A DNA stretch of 25,932 bases from an uncultured bacterium (GTDB lineage Bacteria > Bacteroidota > Bacteroidia > Bacteroidales > Muribaculaceae), in contig CAMHGU010000007.1 of NCBI GenBank assembly GCA_946184715.1, forward strand, positions 1-25,932. The letters are read 5' to 3'. The notes under the pieces were generated by a model. The model was not told where the DNA came from. It saw nothing but the letters and a program-made list of their open reading frames with translations, and made no database searches. Of this stretch, positions 14,251 through 22,581 are shown in pieces. How positions within the stretch are numbered: position 1 is the stretch's first letter; each line of letters starts with the position of its first letter. The translations under genes and the position numbers were made by a program.

Positions 14251-14290
14251 AAAAAAGAAGGGAACCGGCACGTGGCTGATTCCCTTCTTT
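14251..14290 (-). terminator. Intrinsic terminator of the TPR gene
   Basis: AAAGAAGGGAA (14254-14264) and TTCCCTTCTTT (14280-14290) are perfect 11-nt inverted arms around a 15-nt loop. On the minus strand the second arm continues into a run of T (14251-14256 complement), 16 nt after the TPR stop. This is the clearest intrinsic terminator in the window and separates the gyrA-TPR unit from the ytxH operon. Confidence 0.85.
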
Positions 14291-14306
14291 ATAATGCTTA
14301 TGGCGA

Positions 14307-15527
14307 TTACTCTTGGTTGAGCTGATACTTGACGTTGTCAAGAGCGCGCTTATATGAATCGCTTTCGGGGTCAAGGTCAACAGCCTTCTGGAGGTGAGGC
14401 AATGCCTTCTCATAGAGAGGAGTGACTTCGAGAGCCGTCTTGCGGCGGATTTCGTTGACGGTGAGGTTGGAGGGGAAGGAGTTGCCGGTCTCTACAGCTT
14501 TGTTGTAGTACATACGGCCCACGTCGAATTGACCCTTTGCGTAGTCAGGCTTCAGCTCGATAGCCTTCTCAAACCACTTGGTGGCCTCCTCGATATTGTT
14601 CTGAGCTTCACACACAGCGCCTTTCACGTTATAGAGCTCGGCATTGCCGGGTTCGGCCTTGATAGCATCGTCGAGCAAGCTATTGGCAGTGGCGTAGTCG
14701 TTGCGGTTGATGCAGTCGTTGATGATAACCGAGATGTACTGCGAGTCCTCCTTACCATATTTGGGAAGAGCGGCCTTGGCAGTCTCAATCACGCCGGCTT
14801 CGCCTTCGGGGCCGAGGTTGGCGTAGTTGCTGATGAGGTAGTCATAAACCTCTTTCTTATCGTAGTTATTGGCGAGGGCGTTCTTGAACGAAGTGATAGC
14901 CTTGTGGTTGTCGTTGTCCTGCCAAGCGGCGAGGGCCTGGAAGAACTGGATTTGACCTATGATAGTGTCGGCAATGACGGGAGCCTTAAACTCGGGGTTC
15001 TTCGAGATAGCTACGAAAGCGTCCCAAAGCTCATAGGCTTTCTTGAATTGCTTATTGTTGTAGTACACGGAAGCCATCTCAGTGACGTCGCCAAAGTGAC
15101 CGCCGAGCGTAGAGGCCATATCTTTGGAGTATTTGGTCTTCACTTTAATCTTGCCTTCTTTGTCGCGCTTGGGCTCACCGGTCTTCTTGTCAACTTCGGG
15201 AATGGAGTCGAGCTTGAGGCCTTTCTGGAAGTAGTTGTAGCCGTTATATACGGCATTGGCCATATCAAGCTCATTGACAGCGGCACCGATGCTCTTCTGC
15301 CCGAGCATAGCATCGTAGTCCTTAAACTCGTTCTTACCGGCCACAAACCAAGCCTCGGCGTGGTCTTTGGTCTCAGGATTGGTGAGAGCGGGCTGGATAG
15401 CCTGACGAGCGCCGGCGAAGTCGTTCGACGACATTTTCTTGTTAGCCTCGTCGATAGCGCTCTTCTGGGCGAATGCACTGCCCGATACGAGAAGTGCACA
15501 AACTAATACAATAGCTGAACGTTTCAT
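14307..15527 (-). CDS. Secreted/periplasmic tetratricopeptide repeat protein
   Basis: A 406-aa exported protein. The signal peptide is MKRSAIVLVCALLVSGSAFA with cleavage before QKS. The mature part is all-helical. TPR-like units appear from about residue 23 (AIDEANKKMSSNDFAGARQAIQPAL), with clear repeats at about 296-329 (AELYNVKGAVCEAQNNIEEATKWFEKAIELKPD) and 330-386 (YAKGQFDVGRMYYNKAVE...LPHLQKAVDLDPESD). A lysine-rich patch (KKTGEPKRDKEGKIKVKTK) lies at about 117-135. TPRs mediate protein-protein contacts, so it is probably a periplasmic scaffold; the partner is unknown. It follows gyrA by 67 bp with no terminator between, so it may be partly co-transcribed. The gyrA-TPR neighbourhood is, as I recall, common in Bacteroidales. 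Confidence 0.85.
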   Translation of the reverse strand: MKRSAIVLVCALLVSGSAFAQKSAIDEANKKMSSNDFAGARQAIQPALTNPETKDHAEAWFVAGKNEFKDYDAMLGQKSIGAAVNELDMANAVYNGYNYFQKGLKLDSIPEVDKKTGEPKRDKEGKIKVKTKYSKDMASTLGGHFGDVTEMASVYYNNKQFKKAYELWDAFVAISKNPEFKAPVIADTIIGQIQFFQALAAWQDNDNHKAITSFKNALANNYDKKEVYDYLISNYANLGPEGEAGVIETAKAALPKYGKEDSQYISVIINDCINRNDYATANSLLDDAIKAEPGNAELYNVKGAVCEAQNNIEEATKWFEKAIELKPDYAKGQFDVGRMYYNKAVETGNSFPSNLTVNEIRRKTALEVTPLYEKALPHLQKAVDLDPESDSYKRALDNVKYQLNQE

Positions 15528-15530
15528 TTG

Positions 15531-15556
15531 GTCGTTAGTTTTTGTTGTCGTTAGTT
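15531..15556. repeat. Tandem 10-bp direct repeat upstream of the TPR gene
   Basis: GTCGTTAGTT occurs at 15531-15540 and 15547-15556, separated by 6 bp, in the gap between gyrA and the TPR ATG. On the minus strand the copies read AACTAACGAC and lie just before the start codon, within the likely leader. Confidence 0.5.
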
Positions 15557-15594
15557 CAAAGGTTTATTGTTTGATATTAAATTATTCGGAAAGT

Positions 15595-18123
15595 TTAAAC
15601 TTCGGCCTCGGGAGCATCGCCGGCGGGGAGCACGGGAGTGTCGGGAGCGTCGGCGGGGTTATCGTCGCCTTCACCGAGCTGCTCGGAGTCCACTTTGCAC
15701 ACCGAAGCGATCTGGTCGTTCTTCTTCTCCAGGTTGATGAGGCGCACGCCCTGGGTGTTGCGTCCCATCACGCGGATGTCGTCGAGGCGCATACGCAGTG
15801 CGATGCCCGACTTGTTGATAATCATCAGGTCTTGGTCGGGGGTTACGGTCTTGAAGGCTACGAGGCGTCCGGTCTTGTCGGTGACGTTGATGGTGCGCAC
15901 GCCTTTAGCGCCACGCTTGGTCAAGCGGTAATCCTCAGGCTCTGAGCGCTTGCCGTAGCCGTTTTCAGAAACAACGAGGATGGTGCGACCGTCGCCGGGC
16001 TTAAGGTGAACCATACCCACCACGGCATCGTCGCCCTCGTCGAGCTGCATACCTCTCACGCCGGCAGCGTTGCGGCCCATAGCCCTCACGTCGCTCTCTT
16101 TGAAGTGCACGGCGCGGCCGTTGCGGTTGGCGATGAGAATCTCCTCCTGCCCATCGGTGAGGCAAGCGTCGATGAGGTTGTCGCCTTCGCGCAAGTCGAT
16201 GGCGATGATGCCATCGCGGCGCGGGCGTGAATAAGCCTCGAGCGTGGTCTTCTTGATGACGCCGTTCTTGGTGCAGAACACCACGTAGTGCGAGCGATTG
16301 TAGTCAGGGTCGGTAAGGCTCTTGACGCGAATGAAGGCATCAAGGCTATCGTCGCTTTCGATATTGAGCAGATTCTGGATGGCGCGGCCCTTCGAGGTCT
16401 TGGTGCCTTCGGGGATTTCAAACACGCGCAGCCAGTAGCAGCGGCCCTTCTCGGTGAAGAAGAGCATATAGTTGTGCATCGTGGCCTGGAAGATGTGCTC
16501 TATGAAGTCCTCGTCGCGGGTGACACCGCCCTTGGCCCCTACCCCGCCGCGATTCTGGGCGCGGAAGTCGGCCAGCGGTGTGCGCTTGATATATCCGAGA
16601 TGAGAGATGGTGATTACCACATCGTCGTCGGCATAGAAATCCTCGGCATTAAGCTCTTCGGTGGCGTAGATGATGTCGGTGCGGCGGTCGTCGCCGTACT
16701 TGTCGCGCACCTCTTCAAGCTCTTCGCGGATTACGCGCTTGCACACCTCGTCGTCGGTGAGGATTTGGTTGAAGAAGTCAATCTGTCGCAACAGCTCTTC
16801 CAATTCGGCGTGGAGCTTCTCCTGCACCAGACCGGTGAGCTGGCCGAGGCGCATATCGACGATGGCTTGCGATTGCGGCTCGTCGAGGTTAAAGCGCTCT
16901 TGGAGGCGTATTTTAGCCTCGGCGGTATTGGCCGAAGCCTTGATGATAGCTACCACCTCGTCGATGTTGTCGCTGGCGATGATGAGGCCCTCGAGGATGT
17001 GGGCACGCTGCTGCGCCTTGCGCAGGCGGAAGCGGGTGCGGCGTATCACCACGTCGTGGCGATGCTCCACAAAGGCTTGCAACAGGTCTTTGAGGTTGAG
17101 CAACTTGGGGCGCCCTTTCACGAGCGCGATATTGTTGACGCTGAAGGAGCTTTGCAGCTGAGTGAGCTTATAGAGTTTATTGCGCACCACGCTCGCGTTG
17201 GCATCCTTCTTGATGTCGATTTCGATACGGATGCCGGCGCGGTGGCTGAGGTCGCGAATGTCGGCGATGCCTTCAATCTTCTTCTCTTCTACGAGCGAAG
17301 CGATATTGGCCACGAGCTCCGACTTTACCACGCCATAAGGAATCTCGGTGACGACAATCATCTCGTGGTTGGCCTTCTGTTCTATCTCGGCACGGGAGCG
17401 CACCACGATGCGTCCGCGCCCGGTCTCAAACGCCTCCTTCACTCCGGCATAGCCGTAGATGACGCCGCCGGTGGGGAAGTCGGGGGCTTTTATGTATTTC
17501 ATCAGGTCGGCCACTTCAAGCTCGGGATTCTCGAGCAGGGCGATTGAGGCGTTGATCGACTCGGTGAGGTTGTGAGGCGGCATATTGGTAGCCATACCTA
17601 CGGCAATACCCGAAGCGCCGTTGACCAGCAGATTAGGGAATCGCGTGGGCAGCACCGTCGGCTCCTGCAGTTCATTGTCGAAGTTGGGCTGGAAATCGAC
17701 GGTCTCTTCGTCGATGTCCTGCATCATCTCCTCACCCATACGAGCGAGGCGGGCCTCGGTGTAACGCATTGCGGCGGGGCTGTCGCCGTCGATGGAGCCG
17801 AAGTTACCCTGCCCGTACACGAGCGGGTAACGCAGCGACCAGTCTTGGGCCATACGAGCCATCGCCAGATACACCGATGAGTCGCCGTGCGGGTGATACT
17901 TACCCATCACCTCGCCCACAATACGGGCCGACTTCTTCGTGGCCACGTTGTGGGTGATGCCCATCTTCTCCATTCCAAACAGAACCCTGCGGTGCACCGG
18001 CTTGAAGCCGTCGCGCACATCGGGCAAAGCACGCGAGACGATAACCGACATTGAATAGTCAATGTAGGCAGTCTTCATCTCATTTTCGATGTCGATCTTT
18101 ACTATTCGATCTTGATCTATCAT
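15595..18123 (-). CDS. gyrA: DNA gyrase subunit A
   Basis: An 842-aa type IIA topoisomerase subunit that, with GyrB, introduces negative supercoils; it cuts DNA through the catalytic tyrosine. Seen: N-terminal MKTAYIDYSMSVIVSRALPDVRDGLK-like block (here DGFK), helix-turn-helix with KYHPHGDSS (75-83), R120-Y121 of the active site in AAMRYTEARL, the coiled-coil tower, and a C-terminal beta-pinwheel carrying the GyrA-box region NRGGVGAKGG. The box and the N-terminal match to GyrA support GyrA rather than ParC. The tail is acidic (EGDDNPADAPDTP...). In the quinolone-resistance region S82 is present, but the position matching E. coli D87 is leucine (L86). Start ATG 18121-18123. A -7 box lies 32 bp upstream. 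gyrB is not in this window. Confidence 0.96.
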   Translation of the reverse strand: MIDQDRIVKIDIENEMKTAYIDYSMSVIVSRALPDVRDGFKPVHRRVLFGMEKMGITHNVATKKSARIVGEVMGKYHPHGDSSVYLAMARMAQDWSLRYPLVYGQGNFGSIDGDSPAAMRYTEARLARMGEEMMQDIDEETVDFQPNFDNELQEPTVLPTRFPNLLVNGASGIAVGMATNMPPHNLTESINASIALLENPELEVADLMKYIKAPDFPTGGVIYGYAGVKEAFETGRGRIVVRSRAEIEQKANHEMIVVTEIPYGVVKSELVANIASLVEEKKIEGIADIRDLSHRAGIRIEIDIKKDANASVVRNKLYKLTQLQSSFSVNNIALVKGRPKLLNLKDLLQAFVEHRHDVVIRRTRFRLRKAQQRAHILEGLIIASDNIDEVVAIIKASANTAEAKIRLQERFNLDEPQSQAIVDMRLGQLTGLVQEKLHAELEELLRQIDFFNQILTDDEVCKRVIREELEEVRDKYGDDRRTDIIYATEELNAEDFYADDDVVITISHLGYIKRTPLADFRAQNRGGVGAKGGVTRDEDFIEHIFQATMHNYMLFFTEKGRCYWLRVFEIPEGTKTSKGRAIQNLLNIESDDSLDAFIRVKSLTDPDYNRSHYVVFCTKNGVIKKTTLEAYSRPRRDGIIAIDLREGDNLIDACLTDGQEEILIANRNGRAVHFKESDVRAMGRNAAGVRGMQLDEGDDAVVGMVHLKPGDGRTILVVSENGYGKRSEPEDYRLTKRGAKGVRTINVTDKTGRLVAFKTVTPDQDLMIINKSGIALRMRLDDIRVMGRNTQGVRLINLEKKNDQIASVCKVDSEQLGEGDDNPADAPDTPVLPAGDAPEAEV

Positions 18124-18154
18124 TTCATTTCTTTTAGTTGTGTCAATAAACGTA

Positions 18155-18162
18155 CAAAGTTA
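18155..18162 (-). promoter_or_regulatory. -7 box of gyrA
   Basis: TAACTTTG on the minus strand matches the Bacteroidetes -7 consensus exactly, 32 bp from the gyrA ATG. The TTTG at 18175-18178 is only 12 nt away, so the -33 element is not convincing. Confidence 0.55.
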
Positions 18163-18241
18163 GCAATTTTTTCGCAAATAACGGACTATATTTTCAATTT
18201 TGTTTCAGCCGGGGAGAATGAGGCGGTTTCGCATTTTGGCA

Positions 18242-18250
18242 TAATCTTTG
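18242..18250 (+). promoter_or_regulatory. Possible -7 box of the clpC-htpG pair
   Basis: TAATCTTTG resembles TAnnTTTG with one extra base. A TTTG at 18235-18238 is far too close to serve as -33. Non-canonical spacing would fit stress-sigma control of a chaperone operon, but I see no CIRCE inverted repeat in 18124-18295. Confidence 0.3.
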
Positions 18251-18295
18251 CAACACCGATGTAGATACAATTGAATATTAACGAATCGACTGAGA

Positions 18296-20449
18296 ATGAC
18301 AATCGACAACTTACATAATATGGAGCGTATGGGCCGTGACGACTACGCGAGGCCCTCGGTGCTCCCCATCATCGATGGAGCCGACTTCATCAACGACGAC
18401 GATGACGACCTCGACGAGACCAACGACGGCAGCGGTATCTCGCGCCGCCGGCCCGCGGGTCGCTCCACCACTGCCGACAAGAACAGCGACAGCGACACCC
18501 CGCTGCTCGACAAGTTTGGCATCGATATGACCCGCCTTGCCGGCGACGGCAAGCTCGACCCCGTAGTGGGCCGTGACAACGAGATAGAGCGTGTGGCACA
18601 AATACTGAGCCGCCGCAAGAAGAACAACCCCGTGCTTATAGGCGAGCCCGGCGTGGGCAAGTCGGCAATCGTGGAGGGGCTGGCCCTTCGCATCGTGCAG
18701 CGCAAAGTGTCGCGCGCGCTTTTCAATAAGCGAGTGGTGTCGCTCGATATGGCCGGCATCGTGGCCGGCACGAAATTCCGCGGCCAATTTGAAGAGCGTC
18801 TCCAGACGCTTATCAAAGAGCTCGTGAAGCACCCCGAGATAATCCTGTTTATCGACGAGATTCACACCATCGTGGGCGCCGGCAACGCCTCCGGCTCTAT
18901 GGACGCCGCCAATATGCTCAAGCCCGCGCTTGCCCGTGGCGCCATACAGTGTGTAGGAGCCACCACCCTCGATGAGTATCGCAAGAATATCGAGAAAGAC
19001 GGTGCCCTCGAGCGCCGCTTCCAGAAAGTGCTCGTGGAGCCCACCACCGCCGAGGAGACGCTTGAGATACTTAAGCAGATAAAGAGCAAATACGAAGATC
19101 ATCACCACGTGACATATACCGACGCCGCCCTCGAAGCGTGTGTCAGCTTGACCGACCGCTACATCAGCGACCGCCAATTCCCCGACAAGGCCATCGACGC
19201 GCTCGACGAGGCCGGGTCGCGCACTCATATCACCAGCATCTCCGCCCCTAAGGAGATTGAGGAGATTGAGAAGCAGATTGCCGAAGCCACCCGCAGCAAG
19301 CTCGCCGCCGCGCGCCAGCAAAACTTCGAAGCGGCTGCCAACTATCGCGACAAGGAGCAAAGCCTTCTCCACACCCTTCAGGTGGCTAAGGAGAAATGGG
19401 AGAACGATATGCTCAATCAGCGCGTCACCGTCGACGACGACCGCGTGGCCGAGGTGGTGGCTATGATGACCGGCGTGCCCGTAAGGCGCATCGCCAAAGC
19501 CGAAGAGCAGCGGTTGCTCGCTATGGACACTGAGATGAAGAAGGTGATAATAGGCCAAGACGCTGCCATCGACACCATCGTCAGGGCCATACGCCGCAAC
19601 CGAATGGGGCTCAAAGACCCTAACCGCCCTATCGGCACCTTCCTCTTTGCCGGCCCCACGGGCGTAGGCAAGACCTATCTGGCCAAGAAACTCGCTCAGT
19701 ACCTCTTCGACTCGGAAGATGCTCTTATCCGCATCGATATGAGTGAATATATGGAGAAGTTTACGGTGTCGAGACTCATAGGCGCGCCTCCGGGTTATGT
19801 GGGCTACGAAGAGGGCGGCCAGCTCACCGAAAAGGTGCGCCGCCACCCCTACTCCGTGGTGCTGCTCGATGAGATAGAGAAAGCCCATCACGATGTGTTC
19901 AATATGCTGCTTCAGGTGCTCGACGAAGGCCGCTTGACCGACAGCAACGGCCGCCAGGTGGATTTCAAAAATACCATTCTGATAATGACCTCCAACGTGG
20001 GTAGCCGCGAGCTCAAGGAGTTTGGCGCCGGCATCGGCTTCTCGGCTGCCGCCAATAGCGAGCAGCGGTCGCAAAGCATCATCGAGAAAGCTCTGCACCG
20101 CACCTTCTCGCCCGAGTTTATCAACCGCATCGACGACATAGTGTCGTTTGAATCGCTCAATCGCGACGCGATGCAGCAGATTATCGATGTGGAGCTGGCC
20201 GGATTCCGCAGCCGCATCGAAGCCTTAGGCTACATCCTCGAAGTCACGCCTGAAGCGCGCGAGCTGATTATCGACGAGGGCTTCGACCCGCAATACGGCG
20301 CGCGCCCGCTCAAGCGAGCCCTTCAGCGCCTCATTGAGGACAACCTCGCCGAGTTTATCCTGCGCAACTCGCCCGAGAAAGGCGCCACGATTACCGCTGA
20401 GCGCAACGCCGCCGGCGACGGCATCGATATGAAAGTGAAACAAGACTAA
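18296..20449 (+). CDS. clpC: ClpC-type AAA+ unfoldase lacking the Clp N-domain
   Basis: A 717-aa HSP100 protein that unfolds substrates and feeds them to ClpP. Two AAA+ modules: Walker A GEPGVGKS (116-123) with Walker B LFIDEIH (184-190), and Walker A GPTGVGKT (453-460) with Walker B VVLLDEIEKAH (521-531). Between them a short UVR-type middle domain (SKLAAARQQNFEAAANYRDKE, about 334-354) marks ClpC rather than ClpB. The IGF loop for ClpP docking is present at 580-582 (AGIGFS). The usual 140-residue N-terminal Clp_N repeats are missing. Instead residues 1-70 are low-complexity and acidic (INDDDDDLDE). The 172-bp upstream gap cannot encode a lost N-domain, so this is a real short form, not a frameshift. 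Start ATG 18296. htpG follows by 14 bp, forming a heat-shock pair. Confidence 0.9.
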   Translation: MTIDNLHNMERMGRDDYARPSVLPIIDGADFINDDDDDLDETNDGSGISRRRPAGRSTTADKNSDSDTPLLDKFGIDMTRLAGDGKLDPVVGRDNEIERVAQILSRRKKNNPVLIGEPGVGKSAIVEGLALRIVQRKVSRALFNKRVVSLDMAGIVAGTKFRGQFEERLQTLIKELVKHPEIILFIDEIHTIVGAGNASGSMDAANMLKPALARGAIQCVGATTLDEYRKNIEKDGALERRFQKVLVEPTTAEETLEILKQIKSKYEDHHHVTYTDAALEACVSLTDRYISDRQFPDKAIDALDEAGSRTHITSISAPKEIEEIEKQIAEATRSKLAAARQQNFEAAANYRDKEQSLLHTLQVAKEKWENDMLNQRVTVDDDRVAEVVAMMTGVPVRRIAKAEEQRLLAMDTEMKKVIIGQDAAIDTIVRAIRRNRMGLKDPNRPIGTFLFAGPTGVGKTYLAKKLAQYLFDSEDALIRIDMSEYMEKFTVSRLIGAPPGYVGYEEGGQLTEKVRRHPYSVVLLDEIEKAHHDVFNMLLQVLDEGRLTDSNGRQVDFKNTILIMTSNVGSRELKEFGAGIGFSAAANSEQRSQSIIEKALHRTFSPEFINRIDDIVSFESLNRDAMQQIIDVELAGFRSRIEALGYILEVTPEARELIIDEGFDPQYGARPLKRALQRLIEDNLAEFILRNSPEKGATITAERNAAGDGIDMKVKQD

Positions 20450-20463
20450 AAATATAATACACT

Positions 20464-22506
20464 ATGCAGAAAGGTAAAATCGGGGTTTCGACCGACAACA
20501 TCTTCCCCGTCATTAAAAAGTTCCTTTACAGCGACCACGAAATATTCCTGCGCGAGCTGGTGAGCAACGCCGTAGATGCCACGCAGAAACTGCGCACCCT
20601 CTCGTCGATAGGCGAATTCAAGGGCGAGCTCGGCGAGCTTAAAGTGACCATCTCCATCGACAAGGAGAACGGCACGCTCACGGTGAGCGACCGCGGTATC
20701 GGCATGACAGCCGACGACATCGACCGCTACATCAATCAAATCGCCTTCTCGGGCGCTGAAGAGTTTCTCAAGAAGTACAAGGACACGGCCAATTCCATCA
20801 TAGGCCACTTCGGGCTCGGCTTCTACTCGGCCTTTATGGTATCAAAGAAGGTGGAGATCCGCTCCCTGTCGTGGCAAGAAGGCGCCAAGGCTGTGGCCTG
20901 GACTTGCGACGGCTCGCCTGAATACGAGATGCAGGAGATTGAGAAAGCCGACCGCGGCACCGACATCGTGCTCTACATCGACGACGACGATAAGCAATTC
21001 CTCGAGAAGAGCACCATCGACGGCCTGCTGCGCAAATACTGCCGCTTCCTGCCGGTGCCCGTAGTGTCGGGCAAGGAGCAGGAGTGGAAGGACGGCAAAT
21101 ATGTGGATACCGACCGCGACCTCGTAATCAACTCCACGGCTCCGCTCTGGGCTCGCAAGCCTTCAGAGCTTACCGATGAGGATTATCTTAAATTCTATCG
21201 TGAGATACAGCCCGGACAGGACGACCCGCTCTTCTGGATTCACCTCAACGTGGACTACCCGTTCACGCTTACCGGTATTCTCTACTTCCCTAAGATTCGT
21301 TCCAACTTCGACATCAACCGCAATCGCATCCAGCTCTATTGCAACCAGGTGTTTGTGACCGATTCGGTCGAAGGCGTAGTGCCCGAGTTCCTCACCCTGC
21401 TGCAAGGCGTGCTCGACTCGCCCGACATCCCGCTCAACGTGTCGCGCTCCTATCTGCAAGCCGACACCGCTGTGAAGAAGATTTCGAGCCACATCACCAA
21501 GAAGGTGGCCTCGCGCCTTGAAGAGATAGCCAAGAACCAGCCCGACGAGTTCCAAAAGAAGTGGAACGACATCCGCCTCTTCATCGAGTACGGTATGCTC
21601 ACCGACGAGAAATTCTGCGAAGCGGCGCTGAAGTTTATGCTCCTTGAGGACACCGAGGACCAGTACTACAACCTTGAAGACTACCGCAAGCTCATCGAAG
21701 CCACCCAGACCGATAAGGACGGCAACCTGATAGTGCTCTACGCCACCGATAAGGACGCACAATACGCCTATATCGAGGCAGCCAAGCAGAAAGGCTACAA
21801 CGTGGTGATGCTCGGCGGCCAGCTCGACCCCCACATCGTAGGGCTGCTCGAGCAGAAGCAAGAGAAGACACGCTTCGTGCGCGTGGATAGCGACGTGGTC
21901 GATAACCTCATCGACAAGGGCGAAACGGAAGCGGCCGATATCACGGCAACGGAACGCGTGATTGCCGAGGCGATGTTCCGCTCGGCTCTGCCCAAGCTCG
22001 ACAAGGCCGAATTTATCGTAGCCGTCAAAGCCCTCGCGGCCGATGCCGACCCTGTGGTGCTCACTCAGCACGAGTTTATGCGTCGTATGAAAGATATGGC
22101 CGCAATGCAAGGCTCGATGGGCCGATTCTACGGCGAGATGCCCGACAGCTACACCCTCACCCTCAATGCCGCGCATCCGCTCGTGAAGCGAATCCTCGAT
22201 GCCGCTACCGGCAGCGTGGGCGAGAAAGTTGACGCATCAGAGAAAGAGCTCAGCTCGGTCAACGACACCATCGCCACTATCGACAAGAAGAAAGCCGAAG
22301 AGCGTACCGACGCCGAGAAGACCCTGCTCGAAGAGAGCCGCAAGCGCGCCGAGGAGATACGCGCCGAGCGCGACAAGCTCATCGCCGACTACGCCGCCAC
22401 GCAGCCCGTAGTGAGCCAGCTTATCGACCTCGCCTTGCTCGGCAACGGCCTCCTCAAAGGCGAAGCCCTCAGCCGCTTCCTCCACCGCTCGGTAGAGCTG
22501 CTCTGA
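20464..22506 (+). CDS. htpG: Molecular chaperone HtpG (Hsp90)
   Basis: A 680-aa bacterial Hsp90. Seen: GHKL ATP-binding motifs RELVSNAVDA (N-box with the catalytic glutamate), DRGIGM, and GHFGLGFYSAFMV (lid and G3); the middle-domain catalytic-arginine region; and a C-terminal dimerisation part with a charged helical stretch (KKKAEERTDAEKTLLEESRKRAEEIRAERDK). The length and lack of a long acidic linker fit HtpG. It folds or remodels client proteins in the cytoplasm, commonly together with DnaK. It starts 14 bp after clpC and ends before a strong hairpin, so clpC-htpG is a two-gene stress unit. Confidence 0.96.
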   Translation: MQKGKIGVSTDNIFPVIKKFLYSDHEIFLRELVSNAVDATQKLRTLSSIGEFKGELGELKVTISIDKENGTLTVSDRGIGMTADDIDRYINQIAFSGAEEFLKKYKDTANSIIGHFGLGFYSAFMVSKKVEIRSLSWQEGAKAVAWTCDGSPEYEMQEIEKADRGTDIVLYIDDDDKQFLEKSTIDGLLRKYCRFLPVPVVSGKEQEWKDGKYVDTDRDLVINSTAPLWARKPSELTDEDYLKFYREIQPGQDDPLFWIHLNVDYPFTLTGILYFPKIRSNFDINRNRIQLYCNQVFVTDSVEGVVPEFLTLLQGVLDSPDIPLNVSRSYLQADTAVKKISSHITKKVASRLEEIAKNQPDEFQKKWNDIRLFIEYGMLTDEKFCEAALKFMLLEDTEDQYYNLEDYRKLIEATQTDKDGNLIVLYATDKDAQYAYIEAAKQKGYNVVMLGGQLDPHIVGLLEQKQEKTRFVRVDSDVVDNLIDKGETEAADITATERVIAEAMFRSALPKLDKAEFIVAVKALAADADPVVLTQHEFMRRMKDMAAMQGSMGRFYGEMPDSYTLTLNAAHPLVKRILDAATGSVGEKVDASEKELSSVNDTIATIDKKKAEERTDAEKTLLEESRKRAEEIRAERDKLIADYAATQPVVSQLIDLALLGNGLLKGEALSRFLHRSVELL

Positions 22507-22528
22507 CATTTCATACCTTACAATAGTG

Positions 22529-22560
22529 AGGGGCCGACGCGCGTAACGACGTCGGCCCCT
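22529..22560 (+). terminator. Strong hairpin between htpG and the convergent secreted-protein gene
   Basis: AGGGGCCGACG (22529-22539) and CGTCGGCCCCT (22550-22560) are perfect 11-bp arms around a 10-nt loop. The flank on the plus strand is TATCTTAT, only moderately T-rich. The position, 22 nt after htpG and 21 nt after the opposite gene's stop, fits a bidirectional terminator. Confidence 0.75.
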
Positions 22561-22581
22561 TATCTTATGAATCATACTCCT

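Noticed and set aside
16288..17547. A 419-codon plus-strand frame antisense to gyrA, and a 370-codon one antisense to the TPR gene (14394-15506)
   Set aside because: Both are internal to confident genes, start without a promoter or leader, and show no family signature.
18124..18295. A CIRCE (HrcA) element before the clpC-htpG heat-shock pair
   Set aside because: No TTAGCACTC/GAGTGCTAA inverted repeat is present in the gap.
18311..20098. A 595-codon open frame on the minus strand, antisense to clpC
   Set aside because: It lies fully within clpC, which has complete AAA+ motifs. The antisense product has no motif and shares the same bias pattern as other shadow frames.
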